64,000 nucleotides of DNA from Solanum dulcamara (taxonomy: Eukaryota > Streptophyta > Magnoliopsida > Solanales > Solanaceae): contig NC_077245.1 in assembly GCF_947179165.1 (NCBI RefSeq), positions 48,013,286-48,077,285 on the forward strand. Direction: 5' to 3'. Position 1 is the first letter of the stretch. Each line of letters begins with the position of its first letter. This document shows, in pieces, positions 10,444-20,826 of the stretch. The translations under genes were made by a program, and so were the position numbers. The notes below the pieces were generated by a model. It had not been told where the DNA came from and made no database searches. It saw nothing but the letters and a program-made list of their open reading frames with translations.

Positions 10444-12402
10444 TATCATGACCCGACCTAGAGCCTAGTCATAACAAGGCGATCGAAACTCCGAAGGGGC
10501 TCCAACCAAGCCTCTTGTGCATATCATAAGCATACATAAGGTAAAATATAAGAGCGAAAACATCATAAAAGAGTCTAAAACATGAATAGAAATCTAAAAA
10601 TGTCTTATGACAACATAGACTCAAACATATGTCCAACTAGATGCCTCTATACATGAGTATGGGCGGTGGATAAGACATGTCCCTAGCTCACCCTCAATAT
10701 ACAACGTAAACAATTTTGAAAAGAAAATAGTAACCAACTTGAAAACTAGTCTCCGATCAATGAGGACTCACCACATCACAACCGGATAGAGAACGCCTAC
10801 TAGTTACGTGGACGATTAGGATCTTCAACCTCAACCCCAACCCCAATATTATGAGACAATGTAGGCAAAAAGTATGCATTAGTATGTTGGAATGTACTAA
10901 GCATGAGAGCGTGATATGTAACGTAAATCATGGAATGCAAAGGTCAAGTAAAACACATGATAAGATGGAATAAGTAAAGTCATGAGAAAATCATATTGAC
11001 CAAAGCATTTAAAAGCATAAATTAAAAATCATAACATACTTAAGAGGTCATACATATGTGGGATAGGAACCATAACCGACAATGAGACCATGCTAGCTAT
11101 AATATGGAATCCGATGATACCCACATCGAGAAGGAGGAAGTTACTTTGCCAAGGTAGACTCCTGATCATGAATATGTGCTATTTGTGGATCCACTAGCTA
11201 GGCCATAAAGGCAACCTACGGTGGCACGTAGTTTATAGGACATGAGACTGCTACTAAGGCTTTTGGTAGGGCCCCCACCTCAAGTCCACTCGATGCTAAG
11301 TCAAATTCCACGGAATACATACATAACGTAAGATCATAATTTCATATATCATAGTCATGATCATAGGTTTGAAAATATAGAGTAGCTCATTTTCATAACA
11401 TACTTGTAATGTGAGAATTGTACTTTCATCATTACAATCATATTTGCATAATTCATATCGTTAGGCCTTAGGTCACCACATAGGGCACTAAGTCACCTTA
11501 CTTCATAACTTGCGTGAAATTCATACCTTGAACTTAGAGTAAAACTCAATTGCATAATCAATTGACTTTGAAAACCATGTAATTCACTTGAAAACATGCA
11601 TAATCATAAACTTTATATCATCCCATACACAATTCATATAGATAATATCCTTTGGAAGTATAATTCAAACTACTCATAATTTACATCATGAACCCTATAG
11701 ATCAAAATAGAAGAATTCATGGAAAACTCTTCAATTCAATGCAATAACCATCAATTTATATCAAAATAGACTCATGATCATACTTTAAATTACAATTCAT
11801 GTAATAGGAATAGAGATCATAAAACCCATAAAATACCATATTTTAATTTGATAGAAAACCTTGAGAAATTAATTGAGCTTCATGGATGAAAGCATCCATG
11901 AATCAATACCCACATACCTTAAGTGAGAACACCAAATAATTGGAAGAACTCGAGAGTTTGATGGAGAAATTGAGTAGATTACTTGAATTCTTCAATGGAA
12001 ATCCTTGAGAGTCTTTTTATAGAGAGAGAAATATTTGATAGATGAATTGTAGAAGAATAAATAGAATTAGGGGTTTAGGTGAATTTATAGAGTCGGATTA
12101 GGCCCTAAAAACGTCTAGGTTCATTGACTAATAATTTGAGAAAGGTCTAAAACGCCCTTAAAAAATCTCAAATTGGCCAGAAAACTCTTTCGTGATCCTA
12201 CTATTTCGTGAATTTCTTTGAAAATCTATCTTCCGATATACGAGTCCTAAAAATCCATGAGATCATTTTCCTGCAGGTTTTGACCCCCTGATCGATATTT
12301 CGAACTCGGATTTTCCAAAAAAATTAAGGATAATGCATTACATCACCGGCCTATTCCCAAGGCATTTTTAAGACATATGTGAGCATTTTGAGGGATGTTA
12401 CA
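10444..12402 (-). mobile_element. Solo LTR of Gypsy family 'T' with 5-bp target duplication
   Basis: A 1,959-bp non-coding unit runs on the minus strand from TGTAACATCCC to GGGTCATGATA. It is flanked by perfect TAAGT repeats (10439-10443 and 12403-12407). It has no primer site, polypurine tract or ORF, so it is a solo LTR left by LTR-LTR recombination. It interrupts the viral coat protein gene. The copies at 1-917 and 27925-30378 belong to the same family. Confidence 0.9.
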
Positions 12403-13338
12403 TAAGTCTATTAAACCTTGAAATTCTTAGGGATAGGTCTGTTTATATGCTTTCCATACTGCTTTGGATGATTCGCCTAGGAAAGTTTCTAAGTATTTAT
12501 ACATTTCCTCTACATCTGTTTCATGATAGTTTTTTATAAAGTCTGCTACTACTATTCCTTTCCATAAATCAATAACTGTATTCCACATTTGTGAGTCATG
12601 GGCAGCTATATTTAGTATTTTTTTTTCTTTATTTCCTCCTTCTTGTAGTCTAATGGGTTCTTCTATTGGCATTCTTCTACTTGCTGGTTTAACATTTTTA
12701 TTTATTTCTATATCAGGTCTAGACCATGCTTTATGTAGTAGGTTTCCTGTACTATAACTAATAGTTTGAGTTGAAGTAGTTCTTTGGAAAGGGCTAGCAC
12801 TATTTAAACTAGTTGCATCCATTAGTTTTGTATGACTAATTATTGATGAGATCTCATCGTGTTCTTCTTTCTCAGATGTTGTGTATAGGGATTCTAATTC
12901 TCCTGTTCTGTATGCTAAATTATCATTTCTTTCTTTACACGGTCTAAAATGTTCTATTGTTTCGATTATATCCATTTTGCCTTTTTTACATCCTTTACAT
13001 TTAAAAACTATATAATTATTTTCTTTGTATAATCTTTTTGTTTCCTCTATGGCATTATCTACTTCATAGACTTCTTGTATAACTTCTATGTTCATAAATT
13101 CTTCTTGTTCTATTTCTATGGTGCTCTCTATTTCGGTATCATCTAAATCCTTTTGACTTGTATAATTATAATCAGTGTACCTAATTGAAGTTTCTCCTCT
13201 AGAAGTAGTATACATTAGGTGAGTCTCTGGTGTAAATACCTTTGATTTGCTTAGTTTGTCTAGGTTCCATTCTAGTCCTGCATATTCTTCTGAATTTATT
13301 TTTGTGGGTTTTACTAATTTTATACATTTGTTACCCAT
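12403..13338 (-). pseudogene. Pararetrovirus coat protein, N-terminal and central part
   Basis: A 303-codon open frame (12427-13338) in the viral coat region. It starts with an ATG right after the movement protein frame. The N-terminal third is acidic (Glu/Asp-rich), followed by a Cys/Lys/Gly-rich KCKGCKKGKM patch, a Ser/Thr-rich linker and a helical C-terminal part (MWNTVIDLWKGIVVADFI) that leads into the solo LTR. An acidic N-terminus is common in caulimovirid coat precursors. Exact processing sites cannot be told. Confidence 0.65.
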
Positions 13339-13346
13339 TATTTCAA

Positions 13347-14040
13347 CTACATCACTTGAAGTTTAAACTTTGTATTACTTCTTAGAGTCATTTTTCCGAT
13401 GAAACCTATACATATTAGTAGATTATTTCCATTATTCATTTCTTCGTATCCTTTTGTTTGAATTTCTATTTTAATATTTTTTCTGAATTTTTTTATATTT
13501 ATTAAGAAATCTGGGCTAATATAAAATATTCCTCCGTTATTAGTCATGTCTACTTCTGTTAATCCTATTATAGATTTCTTTAAGTCTGACCATCTATCAT
13601 CATATAGTACTATTAAAAATTGGATCCTAAATTTTTTCTAGTTAGTCCCTTTATTCCTATGACTATTAAGCCCATGTGCATTAATATTATTCTAAGATTT
13701 TTATCGTCTTTATCAATGCAGGGTTTACTAAATTTAGGGTTGAGAAGTTTTCTCCTATTTGCTGATATCTGTTCTTCTCTGTAATGTTTGTACAATTGAT
13801 TATATTTAGAGAAATACTTTACATTGTATGACGTTTTTGTATTTAATAATTTTAATTGATTTTGTTGGAAAATCTGTAAGTCTCTATCTACATCTATTAT
13901 TTCATTTAGTTCGTGATTTTCTTCTTGAGTGGAGGATCTTCTTGCTAATATTCTAGAGATAAAGTTATTTCTAATTCTATTGTCTGAGAAGCTTACTCTT
14001 GGCCGGTCTTATTTGATGGTCCTTCTTGATCTATTTGAAA
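13347..14040 (-). pseudogene. Pararetrovirus movement protein (30K superfamily-like)
   Basis: Frames at 13613-13795 and 13347-13547 and the stretch between them form one decayed ORF. The order GLIVIGIKGLTRKNLGSNF, then a LYDDRW-type segment, then GGIFYISPDF resembles the core of caulimovirid movement proteins, which open plasmodesmata to move virions between cells. Short frameshifts split it. Confidence 0.6.
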
Positions 14041-14212
14041 GAAAGTTCATTTTTGTGGTTTTTTAATTATCCTTTGTTTATCGTGTTGTGGGGTTATCTC
14101 AACTCTCTTTTATTGAGCAATTGATTCTTCTATCTCCGTATTTTTGGGAGGTTGGAGTTCAAGTTGTTTTTCTTTTAGTAATTTATCGACATTTATGTTT
14201 AATTCTATTAAT
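14041..14212 (-). pseudogene. Viral ORF1, downstream part
   Basis: Decayed coding sequence between the movement protein and the MITE at 14213, continued at 14852-15545 on the other side. It carries an LLKEKQLELQPP-like charged segment on the minus strand. No family can be named from it. Confidence 0.4.
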
Positions 14213-14843
14213 TAAGGCTGTACAGGACAAATCGATAAACCGCACCAAACCGACAAACCGAACCAAACCGGAAAAAAACCCGACTAGTTGTTTGGTTTGA
14301 CTTAGTTTGGTGTTTAGAAAAAAAACCCGATCATTTTAGGGTTTGTTTGGTTTTTAACTAAAAAAAGTCAAACCAAATCCAAACCGACCCGATTATAGAT
14401 ATACTACTTTTAAATTATGTTATACATAAAAATATTTATTAAAATATAATTTATAAATATTTTTTAAATTTTTTTCATAATTTTTATTTTCTTTCTTACA
14501 TTTAGATTTGGACTTGAGAAGCCCATCTAAATAATATACAAAAGAAGCCCATCTTATAAAGTTATATTATAAAGTTAAAACTTCAAACAGTGTTCTGCCT
14601 CCATCTTATATGTTGATATTTTGTACTAGAACTCTTTTTAAGAAGCACTGCTCTGTGCTTTTTATTAGATACTATGAAAAACCCGAGAAACCCAAAAAAA
14701 TCCGAAAAACCCGAGAAAAATTGATATCGAAAAAAACCCGACTTTTATTGGTTTGGTTTGGTTTATAGATTTAATAACCCGACACAAATGGTTTGGTTTG
14801 GTTTGTAAAAAATCTGAACCAACCCGGTCCATGTACACCCCTA
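14213..14843 (+). mobile_element. hAT-type MITE, copy 1, with 8-bp target duplication
   Basis: A 631-bp element with terminal inverted repeats of the type TAGGGGTGTACATGG / TAAGGCTGTACAGG. It is flanked by a perfect 8-bp repeat CTATTAAT (14205-14212 and 14844-14851), which is the hAT signature. The termini are rich in AACCAAACC / GGTTTGGTT repeats and the centre is AT-rich. There is no transposase. It inserted into viral ORF1. A second copy is at 32955-33575. Confidence 0.9.
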
Positions 14844-14851
14844 CTATTAAT

Positions 14852-15545
14852 AATGCTATTATTATATTATTTTATTTGAGTATTACCTTATCTGACTGGC
14901 TTGACGGGATATGTGTAGAGAAATCTATTGGCTTTGTGTGATACTTTGTTTTATTTTCGAAGGATTTTCTATAATTTATGTCTTCTTCGCTCATGAAATT
15001 AAATATGTTCTAGTCTTTTAATTATCCCTTTTAGGTCGCTTATCTCAGTAGTTATGATTTCTACTTGTTCTATAGTTTTTGTTACTATTTGAGTATTTTT
15101 GATTTCTAATTCTTTAGGTTTTTTTGTGATTTTCTTAACTAACTTTTCTATTTTGATTTTTGTAGGTATTTTTTTTAGATTAAACGTTGTATTTAGATAT
15201 TGAATCTTTCTATCTACTTCTAGTTGTTGAAACTTTAAGAAGTCAAAGTTTTGTTCTAGCTTATCTAGTATCTTTCTTTGTTTGTTTTGAGTAGCTTCTA
15301 TTGTTTCTAAAAGTCTTACTTGATTTTATCTTTTAGCTGGACGTTATCACTAAAATTTATTAAGTCTACTAGAGTGTTATATTATTTATCTTCAGAATAT
15401 AATACGTGTTCTTCCCTTATAAAGTTACACTTTATAATATTATTTTCATGCAATGACCTGTATTTCTTTTCAGGATGTACTGTTAGATCTAAGTATTGAA
15501 GATATTTTAGAGAATCTATGTTGTTATCCTAAGAAACTTATAATT
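14852..15545 (-). pseudogene. Viral ORF1, coiled-coil part
   Basis: Minus-strand decayed frames are rich in Lys, Glu, Leu and Asn with stops, for example a segment reading YLDLTVHPEKKYRSLHEN followed by repeated helical stretches. Heptad-like spacing suggests a coiled coil. It is the most upstream viral sequence in copy A and stops at the junction with an LTR fragment near 15580. Confidence 0.45.
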
Positions 15546-15580
15546 TTCCAAATCTTTTTATAATATTCTATTTTATTAAT

Positions 15581-17392
15581 ATAGAACTGCTGTCCAAAAT
15601 ACAAATGCAATTTAGTACAAAATATGGAAAGCAACAAGTCTCTGAACGCCGGAGCTTACCACTATCTGAATCTGTCACAACTACGGATGATCAGGCACTA
15701 GCTGGGGATGGATCGAACTAGAAGCTACATCAAAAGCTGCAGAAGTGCAGTATGAGTACTAAAACATATGGTATCCAGTAGACATCATAGGTCGACCAAG
15801 CTCAGAAAGAATAAATATATAAATAAGCAGCACAATGATACTACTAATAACATAAGTGAGTCATAAACTAAAATTACGGATGCATTCAGGGAACAATATA
15901 CAGCTGCCAAAACAACACAACAACAGATAAGCAGCCATAACTATAGACACAAACAAAATGTACAGGAATGAACATAAAAAGAGTCCAAAAATGATGAACC
16001 AAATAACCCGAAAGATGTCATGGGCCCCTCAGAATAGCCTTCAATATATCAATATCAAGGAGCTGACCTAAAAATATATCAACGGGCTGCCGGAGTCATA
16101 TCTCGAGCTCATCAACAGTGAATATAATAGTGTAGATCGAAGTCAATAAAAGGGCCGCCCAGAATCATACCTTGAGCTCATTAGTAAAGGAAATGTCATA
16201 AACAATAAGATTACCAATACTCCCAAATCCTTATACTTATCCATTAATCAAAATCTCAGTCTTTTCATTAATTCATCCTTTTAAGGGGAGATTTTTTATT
16301 TTAATCAATGGTGAGGCAACCAAGAAAAGTAGCATATCAAATGGTCATGTATCACTCAAAATCGGGGGGGGGGGGAATCTCCATCAATGACATCAAATTA
16401 CTAACCTGAAAATCCAGCATACAAAAAAACACGGTCTCTGGCCCAATATTTCAATAGCATAAGCAAGCAAAACATAATTATAACCCAAAAGTACACCAAA
16501 AGGGCCAACTTAACCAACCTATTCAAACAAGAGACATCCTAAGTTTCAAGTTACCTAGGAGCAAATTCTAAGAATATTAAACGATACAAATAAGACAAGA
16601 AAGCACCTAAGCTAAGGCTTTAATGGCTAAAAATCAAACTAAATTACCAACGATGGCCATCAACTCCTAAATTGCTCAAAAAGACTATCAACACCTAGAA
16701 CCAACCTAATCATGCAATATTACTCATAATCTACTAAAAGGAATTTTTTCCTTTGGAACCCCGTCGATGCAAACAAACCATGCTACCTTATTGGAAATGT
16801 CATTTCGGACTCAATGGAATTGATGAAATAGCCAATGGAGGTTGTCTTGTCGAAATGTTGACCAAAGTAAACACTTTAAAGAAAAATATATAAAATGCCA
16901 AAATGGCCAAAAACTCATTCTGAGCCTCTAGAGAACCTAAACCAAAGATCGTCCTAGACCAAACTCGGAATTTTGAAGCTATTTCATGCTGATGGAATTT
17001 TCATCCAAGCGCGTTTACCCAAAAAGTTAATCGAAGTCAAACTTGGACAAAACTTTAAAGCTAAAATGGTAAACCACACAAATTCAAAATGAAGACTCCA
17101 AAACCCGAACCAATCTTCCTTCTAGACCAAAATGGATCTTCCGGAGCTGATGGAACCATTGAAATTTCCATACGACGACCAAATTTTTGTATGTTGACTA
17201 TAGTCAAATCTTTTCACTTTAAACCTATAAAAGGGAAAAACTCGCACCAAGCTCACCCAACCACCATGAGGAGTGTGCCACCCATCCCAATATTACACAA
17301 GGGCTATAAAGAAGCTACGAAGAGGGGTAAAATTGTAAATTTATGCAAAAGCATGAATATGACCTTGGAGGTCATTACACTCCTTCCGTAGA
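15581..17392 (-). mobile_element. LTR fragment of family 'D' (starts TGTAATGACC)
   Basis: On the minus strand it begins with TGTAATGACC at 17392, the start shared with the two long LTRs at 36716 and 41906, and contains the conserved TAGTACTCATACTGCAC stretch seen near their ends. It lacks the last few hundred bases and instead joins the pararetrovirus near 15580. The missing end type is found at 30450-30689. The interval is non-coding; it contains a G12 run near 16363-16374. Confidence 0.7.
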
Positions 17393-17672
17393 ACCTTGTA
17401 CGATCCGTAGGACCTTATCATGGAACTTAACTTGAGCTACTGGGAAGTGACATTTCTTAGGACCCTTTCTACGATTCCTTTCGATGGACAGTAGGACCTT
17501 ATAAGGTCCATAGAAGTCACCTGTAACTCGAAGTGGAAAGTTAGCCTATAAAATCCTCCTACATCCCGTAAGTCAGCTCGTAGAACTGGCACCAAATCAC
17601 TATTTCTACAACCTTTTCATTTCTATTTCACTTTCCAACTTCTGTGGTCTTGCAATATCTCCCCCTTGGAAA
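17393..17672 (-). mobile_element. 5' part of the 3' LTR of Gypsy element 1
   Basis: On the minus strand a polypurine tract (AAGGGGGAGAT, near 17665-17675) is followed by the LTR start, about TGCAAGACC. The LTR contains repeated CTACGGAT/CCTACGGA motifs. It is cut at 17392 by the family D LTR. A matching 3' LTR part with the same motifs is at 30690-32431 on the plus strand. Confidence 0.65.
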
Positions 17673-17904
17673 TATTCTTCCTCAAATGGGTCTCAAGCTA
17701 GCATGTATAGAGTAGGAAAAGAGATCTAACAACCCAACATGAATTCAAAACACATTAAAATGCATAAAATCAAGGAATAATCAACCACAAGCTAAAATAT
17801 GACTTAAAATTGATTTCATGAATATGCATGCACATGAAAATATGAGAATGACTGAAACACATGAATCCAAAATAGTGAACATGAGGAAACTAAATACCTC
17901 AAGC

Positions 17905-18228
17905 TTAAATGGAGGAAAAGAGATGAGGATAAAAAGACATCACATCGGCTTCGGCTTTCCAAGTAGCACCCTCAACTAGTTGGTTCTTCCAAAGGACTTT
18001 GATAGAAGAAACTTCCTTATTCCTTAACTTCTGAAGTTGACAGTCTAAAATCTGAATTGGAACCTGCTCATAAGATAGATGCTCCTTCACACCCACACTC
18101 TCCAAAGGAACAATAGACGTAGGATCGACAATGTACTTCTTCACCAAAAAGACATGAAAAATTAGATGCATCGATGCCAACTCCAAAGGCAAATCCAACT
18201 CATAAGCTACCTTACTGAAACGTCTCAA
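17905..18228 (-). pseudogene. Gypsy 1 integrase C-terminal / chromodomain-like region
   Basis: A frame of 107 residues ends the polyprotein. FHVFLVKKYI is the usual block after the integrase, and VLWKNQLVEGATWKAEADV is the chromodomain-like end seen in chromovirus-type Gypsy elements. The stretch 18229-18766 upstream is the rest of the integrase, broken by stops. The domain would guide integration to chromatin. Confidence 0.75.
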
Positions 18229-18766
18229 AATCTAATATGGGCCTACATAATAGGGACTAAGCTTTCCTTTCTTACCAAAACACATCACACCCTTCATAGG
18301 TGAGATTTTCAAGTAAACCTAATCATTAACCTCAAACTCAAGCTCTTTTCTCCTCACATCCAAATAGGACTTTTTTCGGCTTTGGGCAATCTTTAACCTC
18401 TCTCTAATGAGTCAAAATTTCTCCATAGCTTCACAAACCAACTCAAACTCTATCAAATAGACCGCACAAACTTCGAACCATCCAATCAGAGATCTACACC
18501 TCCTACCATATATTGCCTCAAATGGAGTTATTTGGATACTCGAATGTTAACTATTGTTATATGCAAACTCAATTAATGGCAAATAGTTATCCCAATTACC
18601 TTTGAAGTTGATCACACAATCCCCTCAACATATCCGCCAAAGTCTAAATAGTCCATTTGGCTTGACCTTCGGTCTGAGGAAGAAAAGTTATACCAAGCTT
18701 AACTTAAGTACCAAGACTCTTTTTAAATGATCTCCAAAACTGAGTACCTTGGCCCAAAATGATAGA

Positions 18767-19467
18767 CTATGGAACCCCATAAAGCTTAACCAACTCTCTA
18801 ATATAAAGTCTAGCATAATCTTCGACTGAATAAGAAGTCTTAATAGGAAGAAAATGCACTGACTTAGTCATTCGGTCCACAACAATCCAAATAAAATCAT
18901 GCTTCCTACGAGTACGAGGCAAACCTGTGATGAAGTCCATATTCAAGTATTTCCACTTCCAAGAAGGAATCTTAATATCTTGAACTAAATCTCTAGGATT
19001 TTGATGTTCAACCTTCACTCGTTGACAATTAAGACACTTAGCCACAAACTCCGCAATATCATTCTTCATGTTATTCCACAAATATACTTCCCTCAAATCA
19101 TAATACATCTTGTGGATCCTAGGTGAATAAAATATCGAGAGATATGAGCTTCAGACAATATCACTTTCCTCAAGCCATCAACATCGAAAATACATAAGCG
19201 ACTTTGATAATAAAGCACACCATCTCCCTCTTGGGAGAAAGCCTCAATGGCTTTCCCGGCAACTACTTTCTTCAACTCAACCAAAGTCAGATCACTATCT
19301 TGTTTTGCCTTCACATCCAACATAAGAGACGATTCTGGGCTATTTTGTACAACAACAACACCATCATCAGAATCAATCAAGCGAACACACAAACGAGTTA
19401 GTTTATTCACATCATAAACTAACTCTTTTTTCTCATCCTCAATGTGGGAAACACTAATTATGGACAA
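18767..19467 (-). pseudogene. Gypsy 1 integrase core and zinc-binding domain
   Basis: Two overlapping frames (19093-19467 and 18767-19108) join by a frameshift near 19100. The first carries the end of RNase H and the linker (EAFSQEGDGVLYYQSRLCIF), the second carries the CLNCQR half of the HHCC zinc site and the catalytic start MDFITGLPRTRRKHD with DRMTKSVHF. It matches the plus-strand integrase at 26432-27007. Confidence 0.85.
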
Positions 19468-19579
19468 TCTACTAAGAGCATCGCAACTACATTTTCCATT
19501 TGTGAAAGGTACAACACACTCGTGTCATAATCTTTCAACAACTCAAGCCATCTCTTTTATTAAAGCTTCAAATCCTTTA

Positions 19580-20178
19580 ACTCCTTAAGGCTTTCCAGGA
19601 TCTATTCTATAAGAGGGACAAAAATAGACTGGTATCTGGGAGAAGATTAAAACCGAAGTTTGTTTTCCTTTCCAAAGGAATACTAGGAAGATCATCGAGA
19701 AACACTTCCGAAAACTCGTTTACAATAGAAATTGACTCAAGAGTAAGGGCTTCGGAATTCGTATCCATAACCCATATAAGATGGTATATGCAACCTTTCG
19801 AAATAATTTTTCAAGATTTAGGGCACGAAATAAATTAACCCTTAAACAGGAGTTAATACCCTTCCATTCTAGCACTAGTTTATTAGGAAATTGAAACTTA
19901 ACCACTCAGGTTCTACAATCAATAAAGGCATAACATGTATGAAGCCAATACATACCAAAAATAACATCACAGTCAGTTATGTCTAACTCCACATGATTAA
20001 CTGAGGTGAATTTATGAAAAACTAAGATCGAGCATTTTTTGTAGAGTCGTTTAGCTAAAACTGAATTACCAACATGAGTATAGACTGAAAAAGGCTCTAA
20101 TAGAATTTCTGTACTGACATCAAACTTCACAGCAAGATAAAGAATCATAAAAAACTGGTTTGCTCTAGGATATAACAA
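19580..20178 (-). pseudogene. Gypsy 1 protease and start of RT
   Basis: The frames 19906-20178 and 19720-19905 cover the retropepsin region (KFDVSTEILLEPFSVYTHVGNSVLAK, then DCDVIFGMYWL), which parallels 24503-24706 of element 2. The start of RT follows (LERKTNFGFNLLPDT). The sequence then jumps to the end of RNase H, so the catalytic RT is absent. Confidence 0.75.
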
Positions 20179-20379
20179 AGCATAAATATAAAATTGAAAG
20201 ACTCATATCATACAAGTGACCACATAAGGAGAATCCTCCAAATTCTGTTGAATCTAAAAGGCATAGAATGTGTTGTGGCATTGACCACCACTAGAATCTG
20301 ATGAAGTATCATGCTGAGCCAAAGGATCTAAAGTAGTAGTCTGAGTCTGAGGTCGACCAACTCAATCTATACTAGCAAC

Positions 20380-20440
20380 TGAGGGGCAATCCCTCACTCT
20401 ATGACACATCTTTCCACAACCATAACAAGTATCAAAACCT
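20380..20440 (-). pseudogene. Gypsy 1 gag zinc knuckle
   Basis: On the minus strand this reads as a CCHC-type knuckle (CYGCGKMCHRVRDCPS-like), placed just upstream of the protease as in related gag proteins. The rest of gag, to about 20700, is too degraded to delimit. Confidence 0.55.
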
Positions 20441-20700
20441 GCCAAATAATCTACTCGATGGTTCTTCCCACACTTCCTACATATGGGGATAGTCTGACCA
20501 CTCAGACCACTCTCTTAAGTCTTAGGGTTAGACATCCTATCCTTTTTGTACTTTGGATCAGAAGTACTAGAAGAATTTTGACCAGCGAAATTTTGGCGAA
20601 ACAGTGAATGACCACCATTACGAGGCCTCAAATGTGAAAACTCACCTCAATCAATCCTTTCCCTCTTTGACTAAAGTTTAGTAGTCATGTGATTAGCGCT

Positions 20701-20826
20701 GCCCCAATCGTTAGGGTAAGGTAAATATAGCACAGTTGAGAAAATATAGAATAGGTCCATAAACATAGACTAACAACTTCAGACCTAAGGGGGAGATAAT
20801 AGAGTGAAGAACTAAATCGGGACTTT
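20701..20826. other. Unassigned spacer with a purine tract
   Basis: Between the two Gypsy elements. It holds CTAAGGGGGAGATAA near 20788-20802, a polypurine tract similar to that of element 1, about 30 bases before an LTR start. No gene is seen. Confidence 0.4.

Larger units (their letters stand above)
4236..15580 (-). mobile_element. Endogenous pararetrovirus copy A (solendovirus-like)
   Basis: A nearly complete but decayed caulimovirid genome reads on the minus strand in the order: coiled-coil ORF, movement protein, coat protein, protease, RT, RNase H, transactivator-like ORF, promoter/poly(A) block, tRNA-Met primer site, and the start of the next round. The gene order and DNA-virus layout fit the Caulimoviridae. 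The closest lineage I can suggest is tobacco vein clearing virus and the related EPRVs of Solanum and Nicotiana. It is interrupted by a solo LTR (10444-12402) and a MITE (14213-14843) and by many stops and frameshifts. There is no integrase, so it arose by illegitimate integration. It cannot encode a virus as it stands. Confidence 0.85.
17673..20700 (-). mobile_element. Gypsy element 1 internal region, deleted for RT
   Basis: Minus-strand remains of a Gypsy polyprotein in the order zinc finger, protease, start of RT, end of RNase H, integrase, C-terminal domain. It is the same family as the plus-strand element at 20827-27519, as shared protein segments prove. About 1 kb covering most of RT and RNase H is deleted at about 19565-19580. 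No 5' LTR or primer site is seen above 20700. Many stops are present. Confidence 0.85.

Noticed and set aside
16363..16374. G12 homopolymer
   Set aside because: Simple run in an LTR, possibly with sequencing length error; no function implied.
17089..17391. 100-codon plus ORF
   Set aside because: It lies antisense across two LTR fragments and has no family motif.
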